DNA of 64,000 nt from Adenanthera pavonina (taxonomy: Eukaryota; Streptophyta; Magnoliopsida; Fabales; Fabaceae). Under the pieces are notes generated by a model. It saw only the letters and a list, made by a program, of their open reading frames with translations. It searched no databases and was not told the DNA's origin. The position numbers were made by a program, and so were the translations under genes. Below are positions 21,036 to 32,123 of this stretch, piece after piece. Every line of letters begins with the position of its first letter. Positions within the stretch are counted from its first letter, which is position 1. The stretch spans positions 16,946,001 through 17,010,000 of the forward strand of contig JAIVEN010000013.1 in the NCBI GenBank assembly GCA_026686845.1. The letters are read 5' to 3'.

Positions 21036-22535
21036 TGTTATTAGATAAAAAGATGATTTTGATGTTTTCCAAAACTCCTAGAGCTGAAAAGTTTAATTCA
21101 AAAGGAGTCATAACTATGGAAGAAGGTTGACCAAGTGAAGGATAGAAATTGAGCCTTGGATTGTGTGAAGAATTCTTTGTTTTTCTATCCTAGCTTAAGT
21201 TTTGATATGGTAAATCTTGAAACTTTCTTAATCTTATTACCATCAATCTTAAATGAGCATATATTTGTTGTTTTGGTATTAAGCTTAATGGTTTTCAAAC
21301 ATGTTTTCATATCAAAACTACCTTATTCTACCAAGTTTAGATGGATTTCTTGACAACCACTTGTTTTCAAACTTGTTCTTGCCTCTGGTAATGAGCTTGT
21401 TCGACCAAGACCCTTAGGTTGTTATGAAATCGTGGGGTTTTCACAATGTTGTGTTCACTATTTTACAGCTTGTCACAACAATATACCCAGCTTGTCATGA
21501 GAAGGCTTTGAAAAGGGAAGCGAAGCCTCTTGGGTTAAGCCCGATTTCGTGACAACCTGATTCATGACAAACCCCCTAGGTTGTCATGAAATCATGGCAC
21601 TTCAGAAAGCAAGCTAACCTTTCTTTAGTTAGCTTGTCATGAAAAGACCCTTAGCTTGTCTCACCAAGGTGAAATTTCAAAAACCCAGTTTTGATGGATT
21701 TAAGCTTGTTCTACCAACCTTGAACTTGAGCTTCTGGGTTTCCTCTGGTTGACAGCTTATCCTGACAACTGTGGTAGATTGTCATGAAATCATTCTTGAG
21801 CTTTGCTTTTGAAACTTGAAATAGTACTCGATTTCCTGACAATGGGTATATTTGTCATGACAACTTGGTTTAACGTTAAGAGATGTGTCTAACGGCTAGT
21901 TACTGCCTAGCTTGTCTTACCAAGCTCTGTCACATATTAAATGCAATAGGTGAATAGTAAAACAAGCTTTGTCATAGCTAGTTAATGTCTTAAACAATTA
22001 GATTTCCTTGAAATCTATATATAGAACCATATTTAAGGTGGCGGGTAACATTATTAAGTGAGATTATGTCCAAACTATACATAAATCATTATTGTTCATT
22101 TAAAGCCCTACCAACCTTCTAGAGAGTCATTATTGTTCACCATTGTTTTATTCACTCTTAAAAGAAAGATATTATTTGTTATAATCATTCTTTCTACATT
22201 GGGTAGAAGAGTCTTAGCATGGGAAATACTAAGGGAGCTTGTAAACACACTTCTTGGGTGTGAGAAGTGAGATTGTATCGCTCTAGTTTGAGTTGGAAAG
22301 TATACTGTGATTTTTTTTAAGAACCCATTCAAATCTTGCAAGAATAGTGATAAATCTTAAGTGAGGATTCGACGTAGGCTAAATGGAGAGGTTAAACCAA
22401 AATAAATAGTTGTGTTTGATTCTCTCTTCCTTAGCTCTTTTCATTTTTGCAATAGTGCTATGTTTATTGTATTCTTGTACTATTGTATTGTTTTACCTCT
22501 TTGTGTGGAAAATTTTAAAAACCCAATTTATAACA
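21036..22535 (+). mobile_element. Copia LTR D2 with TTGTCATGACAA words
   Basis: Starts TGTTATTAGATAAAAAG. The U3 (21350-21930) is filled with AGCTTGTCA, TTGTCATGA and TCATGACAA words; a perfect inverted pair TTCATGACAA / TTGTCATGAA lies at 21561-21590 around the centre ACCCCCTAGG. The landmark ATTAAATGCAATAGGTGAA lies near 21935 and the TATA box CTATATATAGAACC near 22014. The U5 end is damaged: CCCAATTTATAACA replaces the hairpin, so the right boundary is approximate. Confidence 0.7.
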
Positions 22536-23095
22536 AAAAATTATTTTAGAATAAAGTAACATATATGACTCTTAATATGGTAGCCTTTTCTTTTCGATTT
22601 GGCACTAGTTTTTCTAGCATACTTAATTAATTTAAATTTTACAAATGAAAATCAAAACTCGGTTATGAGACAGAAAGGCAATGAGTAGCGAATGAGTTCT
22701 CCATGGTCTCTCTAAAACATGTTGAAGCTCATGTAACTTGATGACATCATCTCTTCAAGTCTCTCGTCTGAAGACTCTCTTTCGTTTTGAAGTCTAGCCG
22801 CCCCCGCCTTCCCTTGTTTTGCTACCTATGTGAAAGTTTAGCTATCTTTACTAAGAGTTCCAGGCATCGCATTTGAAAATTTTCTCATCATTTGTCAATT
22901 TGAAGATTGTATTGATGTCTCGCCATCTTTGAAGTGGATTTCCCCTCTTCTCTTGTGTCCACCAACGGTTGTGACATCTGCATTCTCAGGGCTATGTTTA
23001 AAGGTAAGAAAAGAAAATGCTCATTGTTAAAGCAATGTTTAGAGAAAGATTCAATGCCATGTAAAGGAAAAGTATGGAATCACTGTATTTGTGAA
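22536..23095. other. Spacer, nothing recognised
   Basis: AT-rich then more mixed sequence. The frame beginning at 22934 overlaps the next repeat and has no recognisable domain. It could belong to the CACTA relic that D2 interrupts, but nothing supports this directly. Confidence 0.3.
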
Positions 23096-23753
23096 AGGGT
23101 GTTCAAAGGCTTGGTTTCGGTTTTGGGCAAAAACAAACCAAACCAAACCAATCGGTTCGACACTTCTTGGGACCTTTTTGGTTTTTCTTTCAATTGGTTT
23201 GGTTCGGTTCTAACTTTAGTTTGGATCAGTTTGGCTTAGTTTGGATCATGTTAAATTGATTTTTTTACAAGAAAATTATCATTTTCTTCAAAAATTAAAT
23301 TAAATAAGTTACATATAGATATTTTATGAATATAAATTATATCTAAATATTTTACTAAATTATAAATATTTTATGTAAAATTTTTGTGACTTGTTTACAT
23401 TTTTATTTATTTATTGATAGATCTATATAATTAATTATAACAATATACTTATTTATATTCTTTCTTCCAAACCAATAAATATCTTGTAATCTTGTTTATG
23501 AACTTTTTTACTTAGAAGAATTGTATTAATGAGTAGTATAAAAAGAAAATGCATTAAATGAATATAGTTTTTGGATTAAAAAAAATAGTATAGTAGGTTT
23601 AGTTCGGTTTGGTTCATGTTTCGAAGGACTAAAACCAAATCAAATCAAACTGAGTTAATTCCAAAACAACAAAAATTGAAATAGATCTTATTTCAGTTCG
23701 GTTTTGATCAGTTTGTATCAGTTTAATTGGTTTGGATCATTTTTTAACACCCT
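23096..23753. mobile_element. Probable hAT-like non-autonomous element (658 bp)
   Basis: The ends AGGGTGTT and AACACCCT are exact inverted repeats of 8 bp. Inside both ends lie GGTTTGGTTCGGTT-like words in opposing orientation (about 23140-23245 and 23595-23745), which could fold as a long imperfect stem. No coding capacity. The expected 8-bp duplication is not convincing (TTTGTGAA versus TATTTTAT). Confidence 0.5.
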
Positions 23754-24526
23754 TATTTTATTATATTTAAGGCAAGAAGTAAGAGCCAAGGAAATTAAGG
23801 ATTGTGATAGGCAGTTAGGAAATTGCGAAATCTTGATATAGTTAATTGTTGAGCTTAGTATGAAATCTAGCAATTAAATAAAAATTCTTGGCAAAAATAT
23901 TTCACAAGAAAGCATGAAAGAAATCCTTCATAAGTTGCCAAAGCATGACGAAAAGGAGGTGGCTCTTGGGGACACGAAACTGAATTGAGCAAGAATGAAT
24001 GATAGTGAGAGGCCAAAGGCTAGACTATAACTAGGCTAGTAAAAGATTATTGAAAGATGGAGAAGTTCCCTTAAGTTGCCAGACCACTAGATTACCTTGG
24101 CAAAATAGCTAAGGAAGTTAGTATGGAAATGAAGAAATAGTAATGTCATGAGAAAGGAAAATGGGAAACTAATATATGACCTAAAGAAAGTTAAAGGAAG
24201 ATTATGATGTGCTTTGTCAAAAATGTGCTAAAAGTTGGAATAAAAAAGATACCACATGTGAAGTATTTTCTAAATGCTATGAGGGGCAAAATGATAATTT
24301 CACATGATTGGTCCTTAGAAGGAATTAATTTGCCCTATGATCTGTAGAAGGAATTAAATTTGGTCATTAATTGGAATTATTTCAAAAAATTTAGAAAAAT
24401 GAAATATATGTCAAAATGCTTGAAATGTTGGACCATGTTAAAAGAATGAATTAATTTAAAAATATGGAGTTTAAAAATAATATAGACTGCAAAAATATGA
24501 ATAGTAAAAGAAAAAGAGGTGGGGCC
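23754..24526 (+). repeat. Left part of gypsy LTR F (interrupted by LTR E)
   Basis: Text such as GGGGCAAAATGATAATTTC and repeated GAAGGAATTAA resembles the non-coding body of LTRs with TGTAA...TTACA ends. Its purine-rich right end, ...AAAGAGGTGGGGCC, joins well to GGCCCACAATAAAG at 26951 if LTR E is removed. The true start of F is not clear. Confidence 0.4.
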
Positions 24527-26950
24527 TGTAACACCTTGCTATTTGATCTCATTTCCCATATATTAGACTCTTACTATAACCAATTACTCATGTTTAGAAG
24601 CTTGAATCACTTAAGGTACCAAAATAGAAAATTGTATTTTTCTAAACCACTATTCTTTTGGTAAGTTCCTTTTACCAATAGAAATTTGAAAAATTATAAC
24701 TAAATGTAGAAAAATCATATCAATGTGATTAATGTCTCTAAAAATAGCTTAAAATTATATCTATATGAAAAAAATATGAAGCAGTAACTTTAGAGTGTCA
24801 ATTTTCACGATAAATTTCATGAATTTTAACATTCGTATGGTCAATTTCCTATTTTCCAGATTTCTAGTACCAACTTTAAAATTTCATATCTCTTAGCATT
24901 CACATCGAAATTAAATGTTCCATAGCTTCCTAGAAAGCACTACGTGTCTAGTTTCTGAGCATATATAACACTATTATGAAATACTTTGCTTTGAACAACA
25001 TAACTATGTCCCAATCAAGATTGCTAAAAGTGGACAGTTTTACTCATCAAACAATAAAACCATTTTTATACAATATGTACATAGTTCAAACTTGTCCAAA
25101 ATATATTCTTGACATTACAAGAGACCTAAAGGAACATGAGGCAACAAAACACATCCTCATAAAAGCACATATGATTTTATACAAAATAGCAAGGGGATGT
25201 CGTACAATAGTGATTAAAATTCTAATAATCAATAATCTTCTCCTTGCACTTTGCTTTCTTGGAGGTCTTGCCATCACTTGAACCAAACAATTTGATACTT
25301 GGGGTGACAATCCCAGCAGCAAGTTTATTTCAAGAAATTATATCATTCAAATACCATAAAATTCAGATATAATCACTTAAAACATCAAAATACCATATTG
25401 TTAAATAAAATTTTGGTAGAATTTCTCCTTAGAAAATGGATATTCTAGGGAACAAACCCCTTCATTTTACAGCCAAAACTAGTCATAAAAGATTACAACA
25501 ACAATATGGCAACAAAATTTCATCATAGAATATTTGAAAAACATAAAGCAAGAAATAAAACTTTGCTACCTTAGGTAATATCCTTTGAGAAACCACTTGC
25601 TTCCAAAGCTTCCACTCACTTCCTTAGGCTTCCTCAAGTCCTAAATCAACACCAAATACTCACTAAATTAACTAAATTAAAGGGGCAGTTCATAAAGTCT
25701 TAAACAAACCCCAGAATCTCATATAATTTATTTTTTCTTTTTTCAAGATTCCAACACTTATTTTGAAGGTTTTCCACAATGAGGAATCCATTTATGGCAT
25801 TAAATCCATGAAAATCCAACTCCTTCCTATACTTATATACTAACTGAAAACACAGCATCAAGAGGAAGAAGTGATTTTTCTAAAACTTGTTTGCAAACAT
25901 ACCCAAACTTACTTTTCTTGCAATTTCTCACACTTTCTCTTCATTTTCATGCAAGAAAACACACCTTCCCTCTCTTCCTATACTTGGACGAAATCTGGAC
26001 TTAGAGAGGAGGAGAAGAAAACTCACTTAAACTAGCTTAAACTACATAAATTTCATGCTTGAAACCTTAAAGAATCAAAGGAGAACATCTTAACTTTTTC
26101 TTGAATTTTTCTCTATTTTCTTCTTCCTTCTTCTCTATGTGCTCCTTTCTATCTCTTGGTGTATGCAACTGCTTCTCTCCTTTTCTTATGCACCAAGTTA
26201 GCTAGAGGAGGGAGTATATATAGAAAAACCAAAATCACCAAAAGTTGCCACATGTTATTTTTGAACTTTCATGAAAAATGAAGAAATAATAAAATAATAC
26301 AACTTCCTCATGTGCAGCAATTTGGATGCCACTTTAGGGGAGATATTTCCTAAAATATTGCATAACTTTTTTTTATTTAGATATATCATGTATTGGTTTG
26401 TTCTTTCTTTGGACAGATAAAGTTACTTTTATAGTATTTTGTTACTTTATGAATACAGTATATAACTACATTTGGGTCTTATTTTAATTTAATATCCTGT
26501 CATAAACAGTATAAATGTGAGGTCTACATACTTTTCTTTTTTACTTTATCTGCTTTTGTGAGGCTCACAGTACTTTTTTCTTTGTATTGTGCATTTTTTT
26601 TTTCACTCGACCATTAATTTTTCTTCACATTAATTTTGTTAACCTTAATGCATTTTTCCATTGGGTTTGGCATGTCACAAGTTTTGTTTCACGTGCAATT
26701 TTATATATTTATGAAATTGCCCTGGGAGGGGTCAAATTGTAATTTTCAATTTTGCTAGGTTCTTTTTTGTAAGTTTCCCCAAGGACTAAAATACAAATAA
26801 TTGTTTTTAGGGACTAAAAAGTAATTTTTCTATTTTATTTTCCTGGCATAGAAAATGACCTTTTTACCATGTTTCACATTTATTCTTGTATTTTATATTT
26901 TTCTATATACTTACATAGTTTATGATATGCAGGAAATTTGGGATGTTATA
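24527..26950 (-). mobile_element. Gypsy solo LTR E (2424 bp), minus strand
   Basis: The plus-strand left end is TGTAACACCTTGC and the right end GGGATGTTATA. Read on the minus strand it opens T(G/A)TAACATCCC and closes GGTGTTACA, the ends common in Del/Tekay chromovirus LTRs. A minus-strand TATA box (TATATATA) lies near 26214, followed by a purine-rich leader. The flanks GGGCC (left) and GGCCC (right) are consistent with a slightly altered 5-bp duplication. Frames within it (for example 24976-25281) have no recognisable product. Confidence 0.65.
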
Positions 26951-29426
26951 GGCCCACAATAAAGAAAAAGGAAAAAGAAGGCATATGGCAAAAGCATAAA
27001 ATACTCTTTGGGATAATTATTAAGATAAATGCATATCCTAAATTAGTATATTTCCTATACATAATAATGTACAGACTATATTAGAATATGCTATAAAATA
27101 CCAAGAAACTATCCAGACAAAAAGTAAATGATGCATGATTGATCTGGACCATGGGAAATATATTGTATAGGAAGGCATTTGTTTCCCTCTTATTGGCTGA
27201 AAATTTGGCATGTGTTAGAATGAATTATTTTATCATTTTTAACCTAGGAAGTAAGTGATGTCATGGATGGTGAAACTTGTTAGACACTTGGACAACTTGT
27301 GGAAGCTTGAATGGTCTATAAATACCCCTCCCTCTTGGACAAATTATACAATAGAAAGAGGGAAAAGTATGTTGAAAAATTGAGAGAAAAAGAGAAGAGG
27401 AAGGGGGAAGAAGAAGAAGAAAAGGAAGGAAGCAAGCTTGAAGGCAAGAAACCAAGCTTGAGGTAAGTATTCTTTCATTCTAAGAGTATATTCTTCCATT
27501 CTAAGCTAGTTTTCCATGAGTTTAAGTTAAGATAGTTGAGTTTTCTCCTCCTCCTCCTTGGGTATGAATTTCGACTGTAGCATTTAAAGGTATAAGGGAG
27601 GTGTTTTTATGCAATAAACCTAGGGGAAAGCATGGACTATTGTAAGAAAGCATGATTGCATGAGTTTGAGCAAAGTTGCACTTGAAATTGCTTCTCTTGC
27701 TCACCTAGGGTGAGTTTCAGCCATGAACAAAGGTATAGAAGGAGTTGAAATTTCATGAATCTAATGATAAAAATGGATTCCTCATGCATGAATTAGCAAA
27801 GGGCAAGTTAGGTTGTCAAGAATAAATCAATTATGTGAAATATGAATTTTTAGGGTTCCAAGTGATCTTTAAGAAAGTTCATTAAGAATTAGTTTATTTA
27901 GCATAGTTTTCTTGATGTCTCTAGGCTTTGGTAGTTGCAAGAAAGTGATTGGGAAATGATTCAAGCAAGTGGAATCCAAGTTTAAAGAGGAAAAGGTTAA
28001 AGCTTTCAAGTAGTAACTTGTTATGCTTTTATGTTATTGCACAATAATGTTTATGTATGTTTTATGTTATGATAATGTTGCCATGTTGCTATTGTGACTG
28101 CTTTCTTGATTGGCTAGTTGTTTGTGTAATGAGGGTTATGCCCAGGATGTCTTGTTTTTAAGCTGAAAAGTTGTTGAAATTTTATTAGTTAACATGGTAT
28201 TTTTGCATTCTTTAATGAATTGTGCAACGTTCTTAATGTTTTTAATGTGATGCCATGATGTAATTGTATGTGTAAGTTTACTATTGAGATGCCCAATTTT
28301 ATCCTCCCAGGTTACTAACCATGCTAGTTATAAGCAAGGCAATGGATGAAAGCCAAGGAAGGAGAAAAGTGATAGAAAAGCAAGTTTATGATCATATCCC
28401 AATGATGTTTTAATGATGAAGCATGCTTTGTATCTTATGCTATGATTATGTATAAATGATGTAGAGTGAAGTTATATGATTTATAGAAAATTATGCAAAG
28501 TAATGTTGAATTATGAAATAAAATTAAGAATAATAAGTTATGTATGTTTCCTTTCATTGGGAATTTATGAAATGTAAATGTGTAGCAATGTTTAAGTATG
28601 ATATATTAAAGGAAGTGAATCAAAGTATAATTCGTGTAGTTAGAGGGCATGTTAAGCTTTAAGCCAAGACATGTTATGTATTATTTGGCTAAATATGTGA
28701 TGAGTTGACTCGACAAAGTTAAGGGTAAAAAATTGGACATTTGTCGGAAATTGTACTTTTATCGTAAAAACTGCCTAATTTGAATATCTATATAAAGTCA
28801 TACAATGCCCCAAAATTCAATTGTTTATTTGTATAGAAAGAACTATGTCTTATGAATGATTTGGCACTATTTTGACCCCATTTGGAGTAGTATAAAAGCA
28901 GTAATGAATTGTTTTCCAAAACTATTCCAATAAAAGGTAATTTAGACACCTAATGATTTGTGATGGTGTTTTGTCCTATATGCATTAAATAAATGTATAT
29001 ATTTATGTCTAGAAAGTAGACATGCAGAGCTTTATAGTGATATGAAGAATGCATGAATTAGCTCTCTATATTATGAGATATGAATTTTTGAAGTTATGGT
29101 TAAGAAACTAGATAGAATTTGGAAGCTAGAAATAAATAGTAAACTTAGATGAATAAACAGTACAAATTGACGTGTCCAAATTCCAGTTTTATATTTTTTC
29201 CATGAAACTCAGGATTGGAGGATTTTATTACACTTGGATTAGTGAAACGATTTTTGTACATCTAATTATGATTTTCCAAAGTTTACTGCACAATATTATG
29301 AACAGAACATGAAAATTGATTTTTACAGTTGTGAGTTTCCAATTGGTTCAAGTTCTTAAAGACCTTTTTTCTACTTCTTAATGAGGTAGTATTCATGGGA
29401 AAGGTGTAAAAAGATGGGATGTGACA
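26951..29426 (+). repeat. Right part of gypsy LTR F
   Basis: Contains a good TATA box (TCTATAAATACCCC at about 27314) and a purine-rich transcript start with GAAGAAGAAG repeats. A GAGGTAAGTATTC splice-donor-like site follows at about 27461. The right end GGGATGTGACA fits the terminal CA of an LTR. The order matches LTRs G and H. No coding frame of substance is present. Confidence 0.5.
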
Positions 29427-30369
29427 ACAGTGTTGGAGTTGCCAAATATTTAGAAATCTCCTTAATATGCAATCTCAAGCAAGTAGGGTTTCTATTTTCA
29501 TAAGCTCCAGCTTAACTTTTCTTTTGTTGAAAATGCTTGATTTCATTATGGTTATTCTTTCCTTCTTTGTTTTTCCATTGTCAAAATTATTTTAAATTTG
29601 TACTCTCTTGAAAGTATAGCAAACAAAGGGCAACTCACAAAGAAAGGGGAAAAAAAAAACTATGTCGATGTCAACCTTTTCAATCCCTAATCATAGACAT
29701 GCTTAATCTCCCATGATCCAGTGTCAAAATCCAAGCGCCATGATCCAAAGAGGGCTTGACCTCTTCGAGAGAAGCAAAAGTCAAAGATGTGATGTTCTTG
29801 CCTAATTTACCATAATTAATACCTATGTCAATAAAATGCTTGAAGTAGATCTACTCTCAAAATAACTTAATATAGTTGAGGATTATCAGTTGAATCTTTA
29901 ATATGGCTATGAGTTGTCTGGTATACCCATCTGGTTAGTGATCATAAGCTATTTTGAGAGTTATATTTCCTTTTGTTTTATGTTCACTATGAATATTAAC
30001 ATATTAAATTATTAATGTCTTATAGCAAACATAGTATATATTCTCAAAGGTTTTCAATGTTCCAAATTTGCTAGCAGCACCTTGTGTTGCAAACCAAAAC
30101 ATAGTTTCTCGTAAAATAGAGAAGATATCTAAAGAGGATTAACTTGACAATTAAAAGACTTAGTGTACTTTTGTCACTTGTATAGTAGATTTCATGTTTC
30201 TAATGTACTAACCGTAAAGTATATTTGCCTTCCCATAGTTGTTTCTATTAGTTTCCTTCTTTTGGAAGGGGAATAGGTGGCTAGGGATTATGTTAATGGT
30301 AACTTTTAATTCTTTCAAGGTGGTAATCATCATTGTTGCCATCATTGTCTATTATTGAAACATTTGCAG
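29427..30369. other. Spacer with a weak beta-1,3-glucanase-like exon start
   Basis: On the minus strand near 29822-29790 an AG is followed by codons for G-I-N-Y-G-K-L-G-K-N. This resembles the start of the mature part of plant glucan endo-1,3-beta-glucosidases (I-G-I-N-Y-G...N), which also follows an intron. The similarity ends after about ten residues, so chance is possible. The right part (30120-30369) is the intron upstream of the TBC exon. Confidence 0.3.
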
Positions 30370-30770
30370 GCAATGAACTTCTTTGCTGGTTTATTACTGC
30401 TTCTTATGCCTGAAGAAAATGCCTTTTGGTAGGTTTGAGAAGCTCTCTCAGTTAATAACTCTCTGTAGCATAGATAGCTCTCTAAACCCCAAAATTAATA
30501 TTTCTAGTTTGAAAATAAATAATATATTTTTGAATAGAAAGTAACTTTTTCAAGCACAATACTTCCATAAATTTTATTTGAATATAAGTACAATATTTGG
30601 AGCACAGTTGGCCACTTAAATGTAAGTGCTTGTATTTTCTTATGCACAATACTTGATTGGACTTGAATTTGTTAGCTTATCAGTTTTAGTTGGATTTCTT
30701 AGGGCTCTGGTGGCCATTATTGATGATTATGTTGAAGGTTGTTAGTACAGAGGAAATGATAGAATCACAA
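30370..30770 (+). pseudogene. RabGAP/TBC-domain gene fragment, two exons
   Basis: Exon 1, 30370-30428, follows a TGCAG acceptor, encodes MNFFAGLLLLLMPEENAF and ends at GTAGGT. Exon 2, 30703-30770, follows TTCTTAG and continues in phase with W-A-L-V-A-I-I-D-D-Y-V-E-G. An extra base creates a TAG, after which the shifted frame reads T-E-E-M-I-E-S-Q. This is the order in plant TBC-domain Rab GTPase-activating proteins (AMNFFAGLLLLLMPEENAFW then GIIDDYFDGYY). The arginine- and glutamine-finger exon upstream is missing. Introns are retained, so it came from genomic DNA. Confidence 0.85.
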
Positions 30771-31359
30771 GTTCAGTTCTGTTTGCTCAAATTTTAAAAT
30801 TATATCCCTTTATTTTTATCCTCTGTTGGTATTACATGTTTGTTTCATAGTTACAGTAAAGAAGGATTTAGTAATTCACCATAGCGGTCATAGATCTACT
30901 AATTACGGTTGGAGGTCCTTGTCCATTAATAATTTCTCAACAAAATAAGGACATTGAATTTATCATTAGATGACATTGCTAATTTTCTATTCTAGATACC
31001 AAACTGACACAAATTATTGACTTATGAAGTCACCTAAGTGCAATTAAAATTGTTACATAGAAAAGAGAGGAATTCTCAAAATATTGCGATAAACATTTTC
31101 CTTTTAGTCTGACATGTTTTTTTATCATTGCTACAATAGTGTTATGAGATTTTTAGTATTTTCTTTATCTTAGAAGTTAATATGGAGGACATGTATTTAG
31201 GATGTTGCTTTTCTATTGTGTATTATTTTGACAAGGATAGAATTAAAGTTATGACTCTTGTTTAACTTGGTTACTTGTATTATTTAGGGATTTCCATTGT
31301 TGTGCTTTTTTTTCCAACCCTAGTTTTGGAACTATCATTTATTTCAAATTTACAAACAG

Positions 31360-31476
31360 AACTTGGACATATCTGATGTGTCTGTCCTATACAATGTGGA
31401 TGAGCTTACAGTTCAAAGTCTGAATGGATGTAGAGTTGTAGATCAAATTCTAAAGCTTGTTTCAAATGTTAAGGAA
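31360..31476 (+). pseudogene. Nuclear poly(A) polymerase exon fragment
   Basis: After a T-rich tract and an ACAG acceptor at 31356-31359, the codons read N-L-D-I-S-D-V-S-V-L-Y-N-V-D-E and then SLNGCRVVDQILKLV and S-N-V-K. This matches plant nuclear poly(A) polymerases of the PAPS2/4 type (DLDISxxSVLYNVDEPTVRSLNGCRVADQILKLVPN). About 38 codons remain and no neighbouring PAP exon was found. It lies 590 bp downstream of the TBC fragment in the same orientation. Confidence 0.85.
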
Positions 31477-32123
31477 ATTTATTTGTCTTCCTTTATTCCT
31501 AAGATGTAAGTCACTAGTTCCTTTGGGAATGGCACCATGGTATAAGGTAGATCTTGCTATGCCAATAATGAAGCGTAGTTAATTTTTTTTTAACATGCAA
31601 ACGAGAGGATAATGAAACCTTTCTCTAACAAAATTACTTTATAAATATATATATATAATGAGTTTTGGATCAAAGAGATATGTAATATTGATCCCTATAG
31701 GTGTGAAGATGAATAATATTACTGATAAGATTCTGCAGAATAGTTGGAACTAAATTCTTTTTGTTAAAAGTTGGAACTACATTAGCTGAAAACAATATCA
31801 GTATGTGTGTGTGTATTTCATTATCAAAGGCTTCTTATAATCGAAGTCATATAAACCATTATGTCAAAGACATAGAAGACACAAGTTGAGTAGACAAGAA
31901 TTAGAAAAGGTGTAATATACACAGGAGGAGAGAGAGATGAGAGAATTTGCTCTCTTTGATTGCTTTCTACTTTAATTTTGTAGATATGGGGAGTTGAGAA
32001 AAGCTATTTTAATTTTGTTGCTACTTTAAATTGATAGAGTTGGGGGGCAAGAGAAAAGTTGGTGGGCATACAGTATTTTAAAACCTCTTTATTGTTAAAT
32101 TAATAGGTTTTAGTGGGAGCTTT
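31477..32123. other. Spacer, nothing recognised
   Basis: AT-rich sequence with a short TA repeat near 31645, a TG repeat near 31805 and a GGAGGAGAGAGAGATGAGAG stretch near 31925. No coding similarity or transposon end recognised. Confidence 0.3.

Noticed and set aside
22934..23239. 101-codon frame
   Set aside because: Its second half is the end of the hAT-like repeat and the first half has no similarity I recognise.
24976..25322. Two overlapping frames on opposite strands
   Set aside because: Both lie inside solo LTR E and are not conserved features of such LTRs.
29427..32123. LTRs F and G as 5' and 3' LTRs of one retrotransposon carrying host genes
   Set aside because: F and G are not closely similar, no primer-binding site follows F, and only a weak purine stretch precedes G.
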